In this document: in pieces, positions 23,067 through 31,443 of the stretch
Numbering within the stretch: position 1 is the first letter of the stretch
Layout of the letters: the number at the start of each line of letters is the position of its first letter
Source: Maritimibacter sp.
Lineage (GTDB): Bacteria; Pseudomonadota; Alphaproteobacteria; Rhodobacterales; Rhodobacteraceae
Reading direction: 5' to 3'
Length of the DNA stretch: 35,804 bases
NCBI GenBank assembly: GCA_020441225.1
Contig: JAGRMP010000232.1
Coordinates: 1 to 35,804, forward strand
Notes under the pieces: generated by a model
Seen by the model: only the letters and a program-made list of their open reading frames with translations
Told to the model about the DNA's origin: nothing
Database searches by the model: none
Position numbers and translations under genes: made by a program

Positions 23067-23560
23067 GCGTCGACATCGATCCGACCGCGCGTGTCAGCCC
23101 GCTTGCCGACATCGAGGCATCGGTCCGGGGTACCCGGATCGTGGTCGGGCCGGATTGCGTGGTGGATGCCTTCGTCAAGATCAAACCGGTCGGTGGCACA
23201 GGGGATATCCTGCTCGGCCGCAATTGCTACCTGAACAGCGGCTGCGTGCTCTACAGCGGCAACGGCATCACCTTCGGCGACGACGTGCTGGTCGCGGCCA
23301 ATTGCGTCTTTGCGGCGACCAACCACGCGTTCGACCGGACCGACATCCCGATCCGGCTGCAGGGATTTCAGCCGTCGCGGGGCGGGATCCGGATTGGCAG
23401 CGATGTCTGGATCGGCGCGGGCACGGTGGTGCTGGACGGGGCCGAGATCGGCGACGGTACGGTCATCGCGGCGGGCTCGGTGGTCGCCGGACCGCTGCCG
23501 CCGATGTCCGTCTGCGGCGGCATCCCGGCAAAGGTGATGAAGCCCCGGGGAGGACGCTGA
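23063..23560 (+). CDS. Left-handed beta-helix (hexapeptide) acyltransferase
   Basis: A 165-residue LbH protein with hexapeptide turns throughout (VSPLADIEASV, LLGRNCYLNSGCVLYSGNG, IRIGSDVWIGAGTVVLDGA, IGDGTVIAAGSVV) and the tail GGIPAKVMKPRGG typical of the NodL/WbbJ/NeuD-like group. The candidate catalytic His is in FAATNHAFDR. It probably O-acetylates the sugar or glycan. No ATG is available; TTG 23063 is taken as the start because it gives a TTGA overlap with the methyltransferase stop, matching the 4-base pattern of the operon. Two bases separate it from the next start. Confidence 0.85.
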   Translation: MSVDIDPTARVSPLADIEASVRGTRIVVGPDCVVDAFVKIKPVGGTGDILLGRNCYLNSGCVLYSGNGITFGDDVLVAANCVFAATNHAFDRTDIPIRLQGFQPSRGGIRIGSDVWIGAGTVVLDGAEIGDGTVIAAGSVVAGPLPPMSVCGGIPAKVMKPRGGR

Positions 23561-23562
23561 GG

Positions 23563-24378
23563 ATGCGCTTCACGGTCTTCGGCGGGCAGGGGTTCATCGG
23601 TGGCGAGCTGGCCCGGTCTCTGCGGAGCGCCGGCCACGAAGTGGTCATCCCCGCGCGCGGGTCCATCCACGACACCCCGCCTTCCGGGGGCTACGGCCAC
23701 GCGGTCTGGGCCATCGGCCTCACGGCCGATTTCCGCAGCCGCCCCTTCGACACCGTCGAGGCGCATGTCTCGGCCCTCGCGCCGGTGCTGAACGGCGGCG
23801 CTTTCGAGAGTTTCCTCTATCTGTCCTCGACCAGGGTCTACATGCGGGCCGATGTGACCGACGAGGACGCGCCGCTGCCGGTGGCAAGCGCCGACCCGTC
23901 CGACCTCTACAACGTCTCGAAACTCTGCGGCGAGGCGCTGTGCCTGGCGCGGCCAAATACCCGGATCGCCCGGCTTTCGAACGTGCTCGGACCCGGCGAG
24001 GGCGCGCGCGACACCTTCATCGGTGCCCTGTGCCGGCAGGCGGCGGCGGGTCGGATCCGCCTGCAGTCGGACCCGGCGTCGCTGAAGGACTATGTCTGGA
24101 TCGACGACGTCGTCACCTATCTCGCACAGATCGCCCTCACCGGCCGGCAGCGGATCTACAACGTCGCCCGGGGCTCCCGCATTCGCCACGACGCCTGGGT
24201 CGCGGCGCTTGCCGCGGTCACCGGTGCCGACGCCGACTGCCCCGACGGGCTGCCGGAAACGAGCTTTCTCCCCATCGAGACCGGGCGCCTCGTGGCCGAG
24301 TTCGGTCCCGCCCGCACAGATCCGCTCGACCGCGTCGACCGCATTGCCGCGCCCAGCGCCCCGACCAGCATTCTCTGA
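23563..24378 (+). CDS. NAD(P)-dependent epimerase/4-ketoreductase
   Basis: A 271-residue extended short-chain dehydrogenase. Seen: the nucleotide-binding MRFTVFGGQGFIGGEL (GxxGxxG), FLYLSSTRVYM, catalytic Tyr and Lys in DLYNVSKLCGEAL, RLSNVLGPGEGARDTFI, and DYVWIDDVVTYL. By position it most likely reduces the 4-keto group of the methylated CDP-6-deoxyhexose, the last activation step (inference); epimerisation is the alternative. GAGG sits next to the ATG. A longer open frame from 23155 lies out of phase over the acyltransferase gene and is discounted. Confidence 0.87.
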   Translation: MRFTVFGGQGFIGGELARSLRSAGHEVVIPARGSIHDTPPSGGYGHAVWAIGLTADFRSRPFDTVEAHVSALAPVLNGGAFESFLYLSSTRVYMRADVTDEDAPLPVASADPSDLYNVSKLCGEALCLARPNTRIARLSNVLGPGEGARDTFIGALCRQAAAGRIRLQSDPASLKDYVWIDDVVTYLAQIALTGRQRIYNVARGSRIRHDAWVAALAAVTGADADCPDGLPETSFLPIETGRLVAEFGPARTDPLDRVDRIAAPSAPTSIL

Positions 24379-24394
24379 AGAAGGACCCCTGCCC

Positions 24395-25171
24395 ATGGAC
24401 CCCGTTCAACAATTCCAAGCCGAGCGCGACGAGCACATTCGGCGCTATGCCGCGGATGCCGGCCTGCAGCGGTTGTCGCGCGACTGGCTGCGCGAGACCA
24501 TGGAAAAGCGGTACGTCTACAACTTCGACTGGCTCGGCCGGCCGATCATCCAGTATCCGCAGGACATCCAGGCGGTGCAGGAACTGATCTGGGCCACCCG
24601 GCCCGACGTGGTCGTAGAGACCGGGATCGCGCATGGCGGATCGCTGGTGCTGTCCGCTTCGATCCTCGCACTTCTGGATTACGCCGACGCGGTGGCCGAC
24701 GGGACGGTGCTCGACCCCGCGCAGCCCAAACGGCGTGTCGTCGGGATCGACATCGACATCCGTGCCCACAACCGCGCGGCGATCGAGGCGCATCCGATGG
24801 CGGGCCGGATCACGATGATCGAAGGGTCCTCGATCGCGGACAGCACCGTCGGCGCGGTCCGCGAGGCGGTCGGCGACGCGGCGCGGGTGATGGTCTGCCT
24901 CGACTCGATGCACACCCACGACCACGTGCTGGCCGAACTCGACGCCTACGCGCCGCTGGTCACGCCCGGCTGCTACTGCGTCGTCTTCGACAGCTTTGTC
25001 GAGGACATGCCGCCGGGCTTTTTCGACGACAGGCCCTGGGACGTGGGAAACAACCCGAAAACGGCGATCCACGCCTGGCTTCCCGATCACCCGGAGTTCG
25101 GGATCGACAAGGACATGGAGACGAAGGTCCAGGTCACCGTGGCGCCGGACGGGTTCCTCAAACGCAGCTGA
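24395..25171 (+). CDS. CmcI-family (cephalosporin hydroxylase/rhamnosyl O-methyltransferase) protein
   Basis: A 258-residue class I SAM-binding protein. Seen: WLGRPIIQYPQDIQAVQELI, the SAM loop VVETGIAHGGSLVLSASILA, a metal/SAM region VVGIDIDIRAHNR, and MVCLDSMHTHDHVLAEL with the acidic/His cluster. Despite the historical name cephalosporin hydroxylase, relatives in glycan and glycolipid clusters are sugar O-methyltransferases, which is the likely role here. AAGAAGGA before ATG 24395 sets the start, 16 bases after the epimerase stop. Confidence 0.85.
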   Translation: MDPVQQFQAERDEHIRRYAADAGLQRLSRDWLRETMEKRYVYNFDWLGRPIIQYPQDIQAVQELIWATRPDVVVETGIAHGGSLVLSASILALLDYADAVADGTVLDPAQPKRRVVGIDIDIRAHNRAAIEAHPMAGRITMIEGSSIADSTVGAVREAVGDAARVMVCLDSMHTHDHVLAELDAYAPLVTPGCYCVVFDSFVEDMPPGFFDDRPWDVGNNPKTAIHAWLPDHPEFGIDKDMETKVQVTVAPDGFLKRS

Positions 25172-25283
25172 TCCGGCGGACGGCGGGCGACAATCGGGGC
25201 TGGCCCGGAACCCTGCGCGGCTGTAAAAAGACTGGATCCACGGCTGGCGGCGACGTCCCAAGGCCCAACCCGGGAAGAACACA

Positions 25284-26207
25284 ATGGCCTCAGGTTCTGA
25301 CACTTCTGGAGCGCCGAAGGAGAGGCCCGCCGCCATCCGGGCCCTGCTTGATGCGGGTCTGAAGAACCTCCTCAACGACGCGGACCTCGACAGGTTCGCG
25401 CTGCGCATTCTCGGCCGCAAGGGCGGCCCATCGGCGCTCGCGCCCTGGGCCCGCGGCCTGCTCAAAGAGGATCCGAAGTTCGTGGAGGGCTTGCGAAATG
25501 TGCATCAACTCGTGATGCGCTCCCGTTACCTCACCGATTTCATGGCGACCAGGGCCAATGCCGAATGGCTGGAGGACCCGCGTTTCATCGCCGCCTATGC
25601 CGCGGCTGCCGACATCTCGGTCTGGGGCGTCGATATCCGCTGGCGGGTCTACAATCTGCTTGAAGCGGCGGAGATCGGGTCGCGCCTCCCGGGTGCATTC
25701 GTCGAATGCGGCACCGATCGAGGCGGGACCGCGATGGCGGTGATGACCTGGCTTGGCGATGCCGCGTTCGCGGACCGGACGTTCTATCTTTTCGACACGT
25801 TCGAAGGCTTTGCCGAAGATCTGCGGACCGACAGGGAGAGAGAACGAACGCGCCTCCCGGAGGGCAGGTATTCACCGACCTACGATCTGGTGTGCAAGAC
25901 CTTCGCCGAACGCGATTATGTGCGTATCGTCCCGGGCGCGGTGCCGCAGACCCTCACCGCCTTCGAGCCGGGTCCGGTCGCTTTCCTGCACATCGACATG
26001 AACGCGGCCCAACCGGAGGCCGACGCATTGGAGTTCTTCTGGCCGCACCTTCTGCCGGGCGCGCCGGTGGTATTCGACGACTACGGTTTTCCCTATCACG
26101 ACGAGCAGAAGAAAACGCTGGACAGCCTCGCCGAAAGGCTTGGTGTGCGGATCATTCTGATGCCGACCGGACAGGGGATGCTCATTCGGCCGAACACGCC
26201 GGACTGA
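25284..26207 (+). CDS. TylF/MycF-family (macrocin O-methyltransferase-like) protein
   Basis: A 307-residue protein. An N-terminal helical region (1-110, without clear homology) is followed by a TylF-type methyltransferase. Seen: RVYNLLEAAEIGSRLPGAFV, ECGTDRGGTAMAVM (SAM loop), FYLFDTFEGFAED, AFLHIDMN with the metal-ligand Asp, and VVFDDYGFPYHDEQK. Family members methylate sugar hydroxyls in a metal-dependent way. It is 112 bases after the CmcI-type gene, with GGGAAG before the ATG, and closes the glycan operon. With the CmcI-type and C-methyl enzymes it makes three methyltransferases in a row, so the glycan is probably rich in methyl groups. Confidence 0.85.
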   Translation: MASGSDTSGAPKERPAAIRALLDAGLKNLLNDADLDRFALRILGRKGGPSALAPWARGLLKEDPKFVEGLRNVHQLVMRSRYLTDFMATRANAEWLEDPRFIAAYAAAADISVWGVDIRWRVYNLLEAAEIGSRLPGAFVECGTDRGGTAMAVMTWLGDAAFADRTFYLFDTFEGFAEDLRTDRERERTRLPEGRYSPTYDLVCKTFAERDYVRIVPGAVPQTLTAFEPGPVAFLHIDMNAAQPEADALEFFWPHLLPGAPVVFDDYGFPYHDEQKKTLDSLAERLGVRIILMPTGQGMLIRPNTPD

Positions 26208-26418
26208 CGGCGCGTCTCGGGCGCGCCCCCGCGCGGGAACCGGGTGCCGGGAACGGGCGGTTCGGTGTCGGACCGGTCGCCCGCCCGCCCGTGGACGTCG
26301 CCCGCAGATGCAGATCGGCGCCGTCGCCGCCGGCGCATCGTGGCGTGTCGTGCGGGCGTCCGGTTGTGGCCCGGGCCGGTTTCGCGCATGATCGGGGGGA
26401 AGGGGACGCGGGCTCCGT

Positions 26419-27177
26419 TTGGACCCGGACAAGAACACGGCGCGGCCATTGCGGGATTTCATTCACTTGCTGATCGGGACGGGCCGGGACCTCGTGCCCA
26501 TCCTGGTGATTGTCGCCTTTTTCCAACTCGCGGTGATCCGGCAGCCGGTCGATGACCTCGGCTCGATGGCCCTGGGCTTCGCCTTTGTGCTCCTGGGCCT
26601 CGCGGTCTTTGTCCGCGGGCTGGAAATGGCGCTGTTCCCGCTCGGCGAGACCCTCGCCAACGCGCTCGCGAACCGGGGCTCGCTCCTTCTGCTCATCGCC
26701 TTTGCCTTCGGTCTCGGCTTCGGCACGACGGTGGCGGAACCGGCGCTGATCGCGGTCGGCGAAGAAGCGGCGACAGTGATGGCGGCGGCGGGGGTGATCG
26801 GGACCGACGCCGAGGCGCAGGCGCGCTATGCCGACAATCTGCGCTACACGGTGGCGGTCTCGGTCGGCGTCTCGCTGGTGATCGGGGTGCTGCGCATCCT
26901 CAAGGGCTGGCCGGTGCACTGGTTCATGATCGGGGGCTATCTGATCGTGGTGGCGATGACCCCGATCGCCCCGCGCGAGATCGTCGGCATCGCCTATGAC
27001 AGCGGCGGGGTGACCACCTCGACCATCACGGTACCGCTGGTGACGGCGCTGGGCGTCGGCCTCGCCCGGGTCATCAAGGGGCGCAACCCGATGCTCGACG
27101 GGTTCGGCCTGATTGCGCTGGCGAGCCTGATGCCGATCATCTTCGTCCTGGGCTATGGCATGGTGGTGGGCGCATGA
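26419..27177 (+). CDS. DUF1538 membrane protein, first half of a pair
   Basis: A 252-residue, very hydrophobic protein with roughly six to seven membrane segments. Landmarks are [49 protein letters not shown], the repeated motif [20 protein letters not shown] (about 195-214) and [19 protein letters not shown]. It is the sister of the next gene, sharing almost every motif. Start TTG 26419 is the only in-frame start near the first helix; an AAGGGG lies about 14 bases upstream. DUF1538 proteins have no assigned substrate. The paired layout with a PII-like protein and CBS domains points to a ligand-regulated transporter (inference). Confidence 0.88.
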   Translation: MDPDKNTARPLRDFIHLLIGTGRDLVPILVIVAFFQLAVIRQPVDDLGSMALGFAFVLLGLAVFVRGLEMALFPLGETLANALANRGSLLLLIAFAFGLGFGTTVAEPALIAVGEEAATVMAAAGVIGTDAEAQARYADNLRYTVAVSVGVSLVIGVLRILKGWPVHWFMIGGYLIVVAMTPIAPREIVGIAYDSGGVTTSTITVPLVTALGVGLARVIKGRNPMLDGFGLIALASLMPIIFVLGYGMVVGA

Positions 27178-27971
27178 CCGGGCTCGTCGCGGATTTTGGC
27201 CGGGTGTTCGGCAGCACGCTCAAGGATGTCGCGCCGATCTTCCTGGTGCTCGTCGGCTTCCAGGTGGGGATCCTGCGCCGCAAGGTGCCGCATCTCTCCG
27301 AGGTGCTGTTCGGCATGGTCTACGTGATTGTCGGGCTGACCTTTTTCCTGTTCGGGCTGGAGCTGGCGCTGTTTCCGCTGGGCAAGGAGATGGCCCGCCA
27401 GCTTACCGATCCGGCCTTCCTCGGGGTGGCGGCCGCGCAGGGCGTGCGCTGGTTCGACTATTACTGGACCTATCTCTTCGCCTTCGCCATCGGCTTTGCC
27501 ACGACCATCGCCGAGCCCTCGCTGATCGCGGTTTCGCTCAAGGCGCAGCAGGTTTCGGGCGGCGCGGTGCGGTCGTCGGGCCTCAGGATCGCGGTGGCGC
27601 TCGGGGTGGCGCTGAGCCTGGCCGTGGGCACCTTTCGCATCGTCACCGGCACGCCCTTGTTCCTCTACATGATCGTGGGTTACGGGCTCGTGGTGGTGCA
27701 GACCATGTTCGCGCCGCGCGCGATCGTGCCGCTCGCCTATGACAGCGGCGGCGTGACCACATCGACCGTGACCGTGCCGTTGGTGGCGGCGCTCGGGCTG
27801 GGGCTGGCCTCGGGCGTGCCCGGCCGTTCGGCCGTGCTCGACGGGTTCGGCCTGATCGCGCTCGCCTCGCTCTTTCCGATGATTACCGTGATGGGCTATG
27901 CCCAGATGACCGGGTGGCTGACCCGGCGCGCAGAGCGCCGTTCCGCCCCCCTTTCCGAAGGAGACCCGTGA
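27174..27971 (+). CDS. DUF1538 membrane protein, second half of the pair
   Basis: A 265-residue polytopic protein. Motifs parallel the preceding protein: [74 protein letters not shown] and [18 protein letters not shown]. The conserved Gly/Thr/Ser-rich loop [10 protein letters not shown] in both halves could line a shared substrate site, as in transporters built from two related halves. It overlaps the first gene by ATGA and its stop shares a base with the ATG of the PII-like gene, so stoichiometric synthesis is likely. Confidence 0.88.
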   Translation: MTGLVADFGRVFGSTLKDVAPIFLVLVGFQVGILRRKVPHLSEVLFGMVYVIVGLTFFLFGLELALFPLGKEMARQLTDPAFLGVAAAQGVRWFDYYWTYLFAFAIGFATTIAEPSLIAVSLKAQQVSGGAVRSSGLRIAVALGVALSLAVGTFRIVTGTPLFLYMIVGYGLVVVQTMFAPRAIVPLAYDSGGVTTSTVTVPLVAALGLGLASGVPGRSAVLDGFGLIALASLFPMITVMGYAQMTGWLTRRAERRSAPLSEGDP

Positions 27972-28324
27972 TGAAGTTCAAGCTCATCCTCGTGCTGACC
28001 CAGGACGAGTTGACCGACAAGGCCATCGAGGCCGCGCGCTCGAAGGGGGCGACCGGCAGCACCGTGATCAGCTCGGCCCGCGGCGAGGGGCTGACCCAGA
28101 AGAAGACCTTCATGGGGCTCAACCTGACGGCGCAGCGCGACATGGTGCTGTTCCTCGTCGAGGAGCACCATTCGCGCGAGATCCTCGAACATATCGCCGA
28201 CGAGTGCGGCTTCGAGACGGAGCACGGGGCCGGGGTGGCCTTCATGATCGACATCGAGGATGCGGTCGGGCTGACGGCGCAGATCCGCTCGATCCAGCAA
28301 GACATCAGCAAGGAGGACCTGTGA
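27971..28324 (+). CDS. PII-like (GlnB-fold) signalling protein
   Basis: A 117-residue protein with the ferredoxin-like PII pattern: an opening strand [20 protein letters not shown], a helix AIEAARSKGATGSTVIS, a loop RGEGLTQKKTFMGLNL, strands DMVLFLVEEHHSREILEHI, and GVAFMIDIEDAVGL. It lacks the classical GlnB/GlnK T-loop with its uridylylated Tyr, so it belongs with PII-like proteins that attach to particular transporters or enzymes and sense other nucleotides. GAAGGAG lies seven bases before the ATG. Encoded within the DUF1538 operon, it probably gates the transporter (inference). Confidence 0.85.
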   Translation: MKFKLILVLTQDELTDKAIEAARSKGATGSTVISSARGEGLTQKKTFMGLNLTAQRDMVLFLVEEHHSREILEHIADECGFETEHGAGVAFMIDIEDAVGLTAQIRSIQQDISKEDL

Positions 28325-28728
28325 TGCAGGGAGGGACCGCCAGGGTCGACAGCGTGATGCAGAAGAACCTGCTCTACATCGACGGGCTTGCGAGTGTCGC
28401 CGAGGCGCTCAGGCAGATGCGGGCGAACGGGGTCAGCTCGCTGGTGATCGAAAAGCGCCACGAGGGCGACGAGTTCGGGTTCCTGACCGTCAACGAGATC
28501 GCCGACCGGGTGATCGCGCTCAACAAGCCGCTCGGGCGGACGGCGGTCTACGAGGTGATGGACAAGCCGATCCTGACCATCGCGCCGAGCATGCAGGTGA
28601 AATACGCGGTGCGGCTCTTGTCGCAGCTCAACCGGCGCCGCGCGCTGGTCAAGGATGACGGCGGGCTCATCGGCTTCGTCTCGCTGCGGGATCTTGTGCT
28701 GAGCTATGCCGAGCCGGGCGACGGTTAG
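28324..28728 (+). CDS. CBS-domain-pair protein
   Basis: A 134-residue protein that is essentially one Bateman module. CBS1 is at about 8-62 (VDSVMQKNLLYIDGLASVAE, GVSSLVIEK) and CBS2 at about 72-128 (YEVMDKPILTIAPSMQVKYA, RALVKDDGGLIGFVSLRDLV). Such pairs bind adenosine nucleotides or S-adenosyl ligands and often regulate transporters. Its ATG shares one base with the PII-like stop. The operon thus encodes two different small nucleotide-sensing modules beside a split membrane protein. It converges on the sulfotransferase gene at 28738. Confidence 0.87.
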   Translation: MQGGTARVDSVMQKNLLYIDGLASVAEALRQMRANGVSSLVIEKRHEGDEFGFLTVNEIADRVIALNKPLGRTAVYEVMDKPILTIAPSMQVKYAVRLLSQLNRRRALVKDDGGLIGFVSLRDLVLSYAEPGDG

Positions 28729-28737
28729 GACCGGCGT

Positions 28738-29865
28738 TCAGGGGGCGAGCACGTAGGGCGGGATGCGCGCGCGCTCGCGCTTGCGGATCGTGGCGGCGTT
28801 GCTGCGCTGCCAGGCCACGAAGCGGCGCTCGGTGTCGTTGTGCTGGCCGTCGCTCCACCGGGCCAGCGGCGCAGGGGCGTCGGTGGCTTCGGGGAAGACG
28901 ATCTCGGTGACACCCGCCTGGTGACGCGCGATGAACGCGTCGCGGGTGGCGCGGTCGGCCCAGAGGCTCGTGGGCGCGTCGGGCGCGAAGAGGTCGGCGT
29001 TTTCGGGGCGCAGGGCGAAATGCCAGCGCCGGTTGCGTTCGGTCTCGGGCATCCCGGCGTTGTCCAGCTTGGCGCGCCGCATCCAGAGCAGCCCCCTGTC
29101 GGACACCGAAACCCGGCGCCGGTCGGGCGCGTCGGGCAGCGGGTCGCGGATACCGGCGTCGGCGCAGAAGGACCGGACCAGCCCGGCGGCGGCGGCGGCT
29201 TCGAAATTGCGGACCTTGACCGGGAAATGCGCGGCGAACTGGTCGATCTTCTGCCGGTAGCCGAGGCGCTGGTCCTTGGACTTCAGGAAGTCTTCGAAGC
29301 TCCAGCTCTTGTCGGTCTGGACGATGCTTTCGGCGTAGATGCTGGCGGCGTAGCGGTCGACCCGGCGCAGGTAGAGGAGCACTTCGGTGTCGAAGCCCGC
29401 GGTGACCTCGGCGAGGCGGTCGAGAAAGCGCAGCCGGCGGGCGAGGCGGGTTTCCTTTCCGCGATCCGGCGTTGCCCTGGCGGTGAGGCGCCAGAGCGAT
29501 TCCGCGCTGAGGATCACGCGGTCGATCTCGCTCCCCTGTGCGGCGGCGGCGTCGAGCAGGCGGGCAAGGCGTTTGTTGTCTTTCGGATTGTCCTCCGCCA
29601 CCGCGTTGGCGAAGGCGAAATGCGCGCGGGCGCGGGCGAGCTTCGGGTCCATCGGGAAGAAGTCGGCAATGGCCGGGTACCAGACGCGCTGGTCGCGGAG
29701 CCGGTCGCGGTTCTCGGACAACGCATACTGGATTGCGGTGGTGCCGGTCTTCTGCGACCCGGCGTGGAGGAGGAGCCGCGGCCGTTCGGACGGATCGGTC
29801 GGGGCGGCCGGGGCGGCAGAGGCTGGGCGGCTGGCGGGACGCCGCGGGAGCCCGGGAAACCTCAC
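28738..29865 (-). CDS. Sulfotransferase-like protein
   Basis: A 375-residue protein beginning MRFPGLPRRPAS with GTG as start. The P-loop-like 5'-PAPS motif LLLHAGSQKTGTTAIQYAL (about 33-51) is clear. VILSAESLWRL and VLLYLRRVDRYAASIYAE (Arg...Ser, 3'-phosphate binding) follow. The C-terminal third (from about 230) is not recognisable. GTG 29865 overlaps the upstream hydrolase stop (GTGA) and has GGGAGG before it. Substrate unknown. It is the last gene of the nudC operon and is not adjacent to the glycan operon, though only 2.5 kb from it. Confidence 0.78.
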   Translation of the reverse strand: MRFPGLPRRPASRPASAAPAAPTDPSERPRLLLHAGSQKTGTTAIQYALSENRDRLRDQRVWYPAIADFFPMDPKLARARAHFAFANAVAEDNPKDNKRLARLLDAAAAQGSEIDRVILSAESLWRLTARATPDRGKETRLARRLRFLDRLAEVTAGFDTEVLLYLRRVDRYAASIYAESIVQTDKSWSFEDFLKSKDQRLGYRQKIDQFAAHFPVKVRNFEAAAAAGLVRSFCADAGIRDPLPDAPDRRRVSVSDRGLLWMRRAKLDNAGMPETERNRRWHFALRPENADLFAPDAPTSLWADRATRDAFIARHQAGVTEIVFPEATDAPAPLARWSDGQHNDTERRFVAWQRSNAATIRKRERARIPPYVLAP

Positions 29866-30584
29866 GCGGGGCCTCCCGCAAGCGCCCGGGCGAGCCGGTC
29901 GAGGAGGGCGGCGAGCCGGTCCGGCGCGGCGAAGAACGGGGAATGGCCGGTGTCGAGGCTGTGGCGCGTGACGCCGGGCAGGCTGCCCGCCATTTCGGCC
30001 TGCTGGGCGGGCGGGATCGTGCGGTCGTTCAGGCAGGAGATGTAGTGCAGCGGCATGGACGCGGGCGGCGGCGCGAGGACGGCGGACTGGGCCAGCGTGG
30101 CCTGCCAGCCGAGCCGGGGGCGGGCATAGTCGAGGGTGCCGGCGGGACAGTCGCCGTAGAGATTGGCTGCCAGCGCGGCATCGCGGAAGCGGTAGGCACG
30201 GTGGGTGCGGTCGATCTCGAGCGCACCGTCGAGCGGGTGTCCGGGGGCCTGCTTCGCGAGGCGGGCGACCGAAGCGTCGGGGCGCGGGACATAGGCGCAG
30301 AGATAGACCAGCGCGGCAACGGTCTCGGGTACCAGCTGCGCGGCGCGGGTGATGGCAAACCCGGCAGCGGAATGGCCCACCAGCACGGTGGGGCGAGTGA
30401 GGGCCGCACGGATCGCCGCGGCGTCGTCGTCGAGGGCGATGTCGGTCAGCGCGGCCGGGTCGGGCGAGACCGAGGGGAGATCGACCGCCTCGGCCCTGTG
30501 CCCCAGCCGGTCGAGCGCGGGCAGCAGGTCGCGCCAGCACCAGGCACCGTGGTTGGAGCCATGGACGAGCAGGAAACGCGCCAT
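29862..30584 (-). CDS. Alpha/beta hydrolase (plant-esterase/HNL-like group)
   Basis: A 240-residue single-domain hydrolase: FLLVHGSNHGAWCWRDLLPA (oxyanion HG), nucleophile elbow VLVGHSAAGFAI with the catalytic Ser, LHYISCLNDRTIPPAQQ (acid region) and DTGHSPFFAAPDRLA with the catalytic His. The pattern resembles small esterases related to methyl-ester hydrolases. ATG 30584 overlaps the pcaD-like stop (ATGA) and its own stop overlaps the sulfotransferase GTG. No signal peptide, so cytosolic. Substrate unknown. Confidence 0.87.
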   Translation of the reverse strand: MARFLLVHGSNHGAWCWRDLLPALDRLGHRAEAVDLPSVSPDPAALTDIALDDDAAAIRAALTRPTVLVGHSAAGFAITRAAQLVPETVAALVYLCAYVPRPDASVARLAKQAPGHPLDGALEIDRTHRAYRFRDAALAANLYGDCPAGTLDYARPRLGWQATLAQSAVLAPPPASMPLHYISCLNDRTIPPAQQAEMAGSLPGVTRHSLDTGHSPFFAAPDRLAALLDRLARALAGGPA

Positions 30585-31390
30585 CAGACCGGGGCGGGTA
30601 TCTGGCCGACCGCCTCCAGGAACCCCGCGAGCGCGGCGGCATATTCGGCCGGGTGCTCGACACAGGCGAGGTGGCCCGCCCGGCGGATCAGCTGGAACCG
30701 TGACCCGGGGATGCTGTCGGTGGTTTCGCGCACGAGGTCGGCGGGGGTGGAGCCGTCTTCGCTGCCCGCGATCCCGAGGGTGGGCAGGCGCAGCCGGGCG
30801 GTGCTTTCGACCAGGTCGGTTTCCGAGATCGCCTCCATGCAGCCGAGATAGCCCTGGAGCGGTTGCCGGGTGAGCATCGCGCGGATGCCCGCGACCAGGC
30901 CCGGACGGTCCCTGCGGGTGTCGCGCGCGAACCAGCGCTCCATCGTCGGATCGGCCAGCGCCTCGATACCGCCGGCTTCGACCGCGTGGATGCGTTCGTG
31001 CCATTGCTGGTGGGTGCCGATCTTGGCGGCGGTGTTGGACAGCACGATGGCGCGCAGGAGATCGAGCCGTTCGGCGGCCAGCCCCTGGGCGACGATGCCG
31101 CCGAGGCTGAGGCCGACGAAGACCGCATCCTTCATCCCGACCTGTTCCATGAGCCTGGCCGCGTCATTGACGAGATCGCCCATGAAATACGGCCCCTCGG
31201 GAGCGGAGCTGAGGCCATGGCCGCGCGTGTCGTAGCGCAGGATCCTGAGCCCCCGGGGCAGATGCGCGACGACCCCGTCCCAGATCCGGAAATCGGTGCC
31301 GAGCGCATTGGCGAAGACGAGCGCGGGGCCGTCGTCAGGGCCGTCGAGCCGGTAATGGACCGATATGTCGCCGAGATCCGCAAACCGCAT
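30584..31390 (-). CDS. 3-oxoadipate enol-lactonase-like alpha/beta hydrolase
   Basis: A 268-residue hydrolase with the PcaD pattern: FADLGDISVHYRLDGPDDGP, LVFANALGTDFRIWDGVV, LRYDTRGHGLSSAPEGPY, nucleophile elbow VFVGLSLGGIVAQGLA (Ser95), LGIAGSEDGSTP (acid) and RRAGHLACVEHPAEY (His). PcaD hydrolyses beta-ketoadipate enol-lactone in aromatic catabolism. No other protocatechuate or catechol gene is nearby, so the assignment rests on similarity only. AGGAGG directly before ATG 31390 is the strongest Shine-Dalgarno in this operon. Confidence 0.72.
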   Translation of the reverse strand: MRFADLGDISVHYRLDGPDDGPALVFANALGTDFRIWDGVVAHLPRGLRILRYDTRGHGLSSAPEGPYFMGDLVNDAARLMEQVGMKDAVFVGLSLGGIVAQGLAAERLDLLRAIVLSNTAAKIGTHQQWHERIHAVEAGGIEALADPTMERWFARDTRRDRPGLVAGIRAMLTRQPLQGYLGCMEAISETDLVESTARLRLPTLGIAGSEDGSTPADLVRETTDSIPGSRFQLIRRAGHLACVEHPAEYAAALAGFLEAVGQIPAPV

Positions 31391-31443
31391 GGCACCTCCT
31401 TCCGTGTGAGCTTCGGTGCAGCCGGGGGGCCGGTGGCCCGCGC

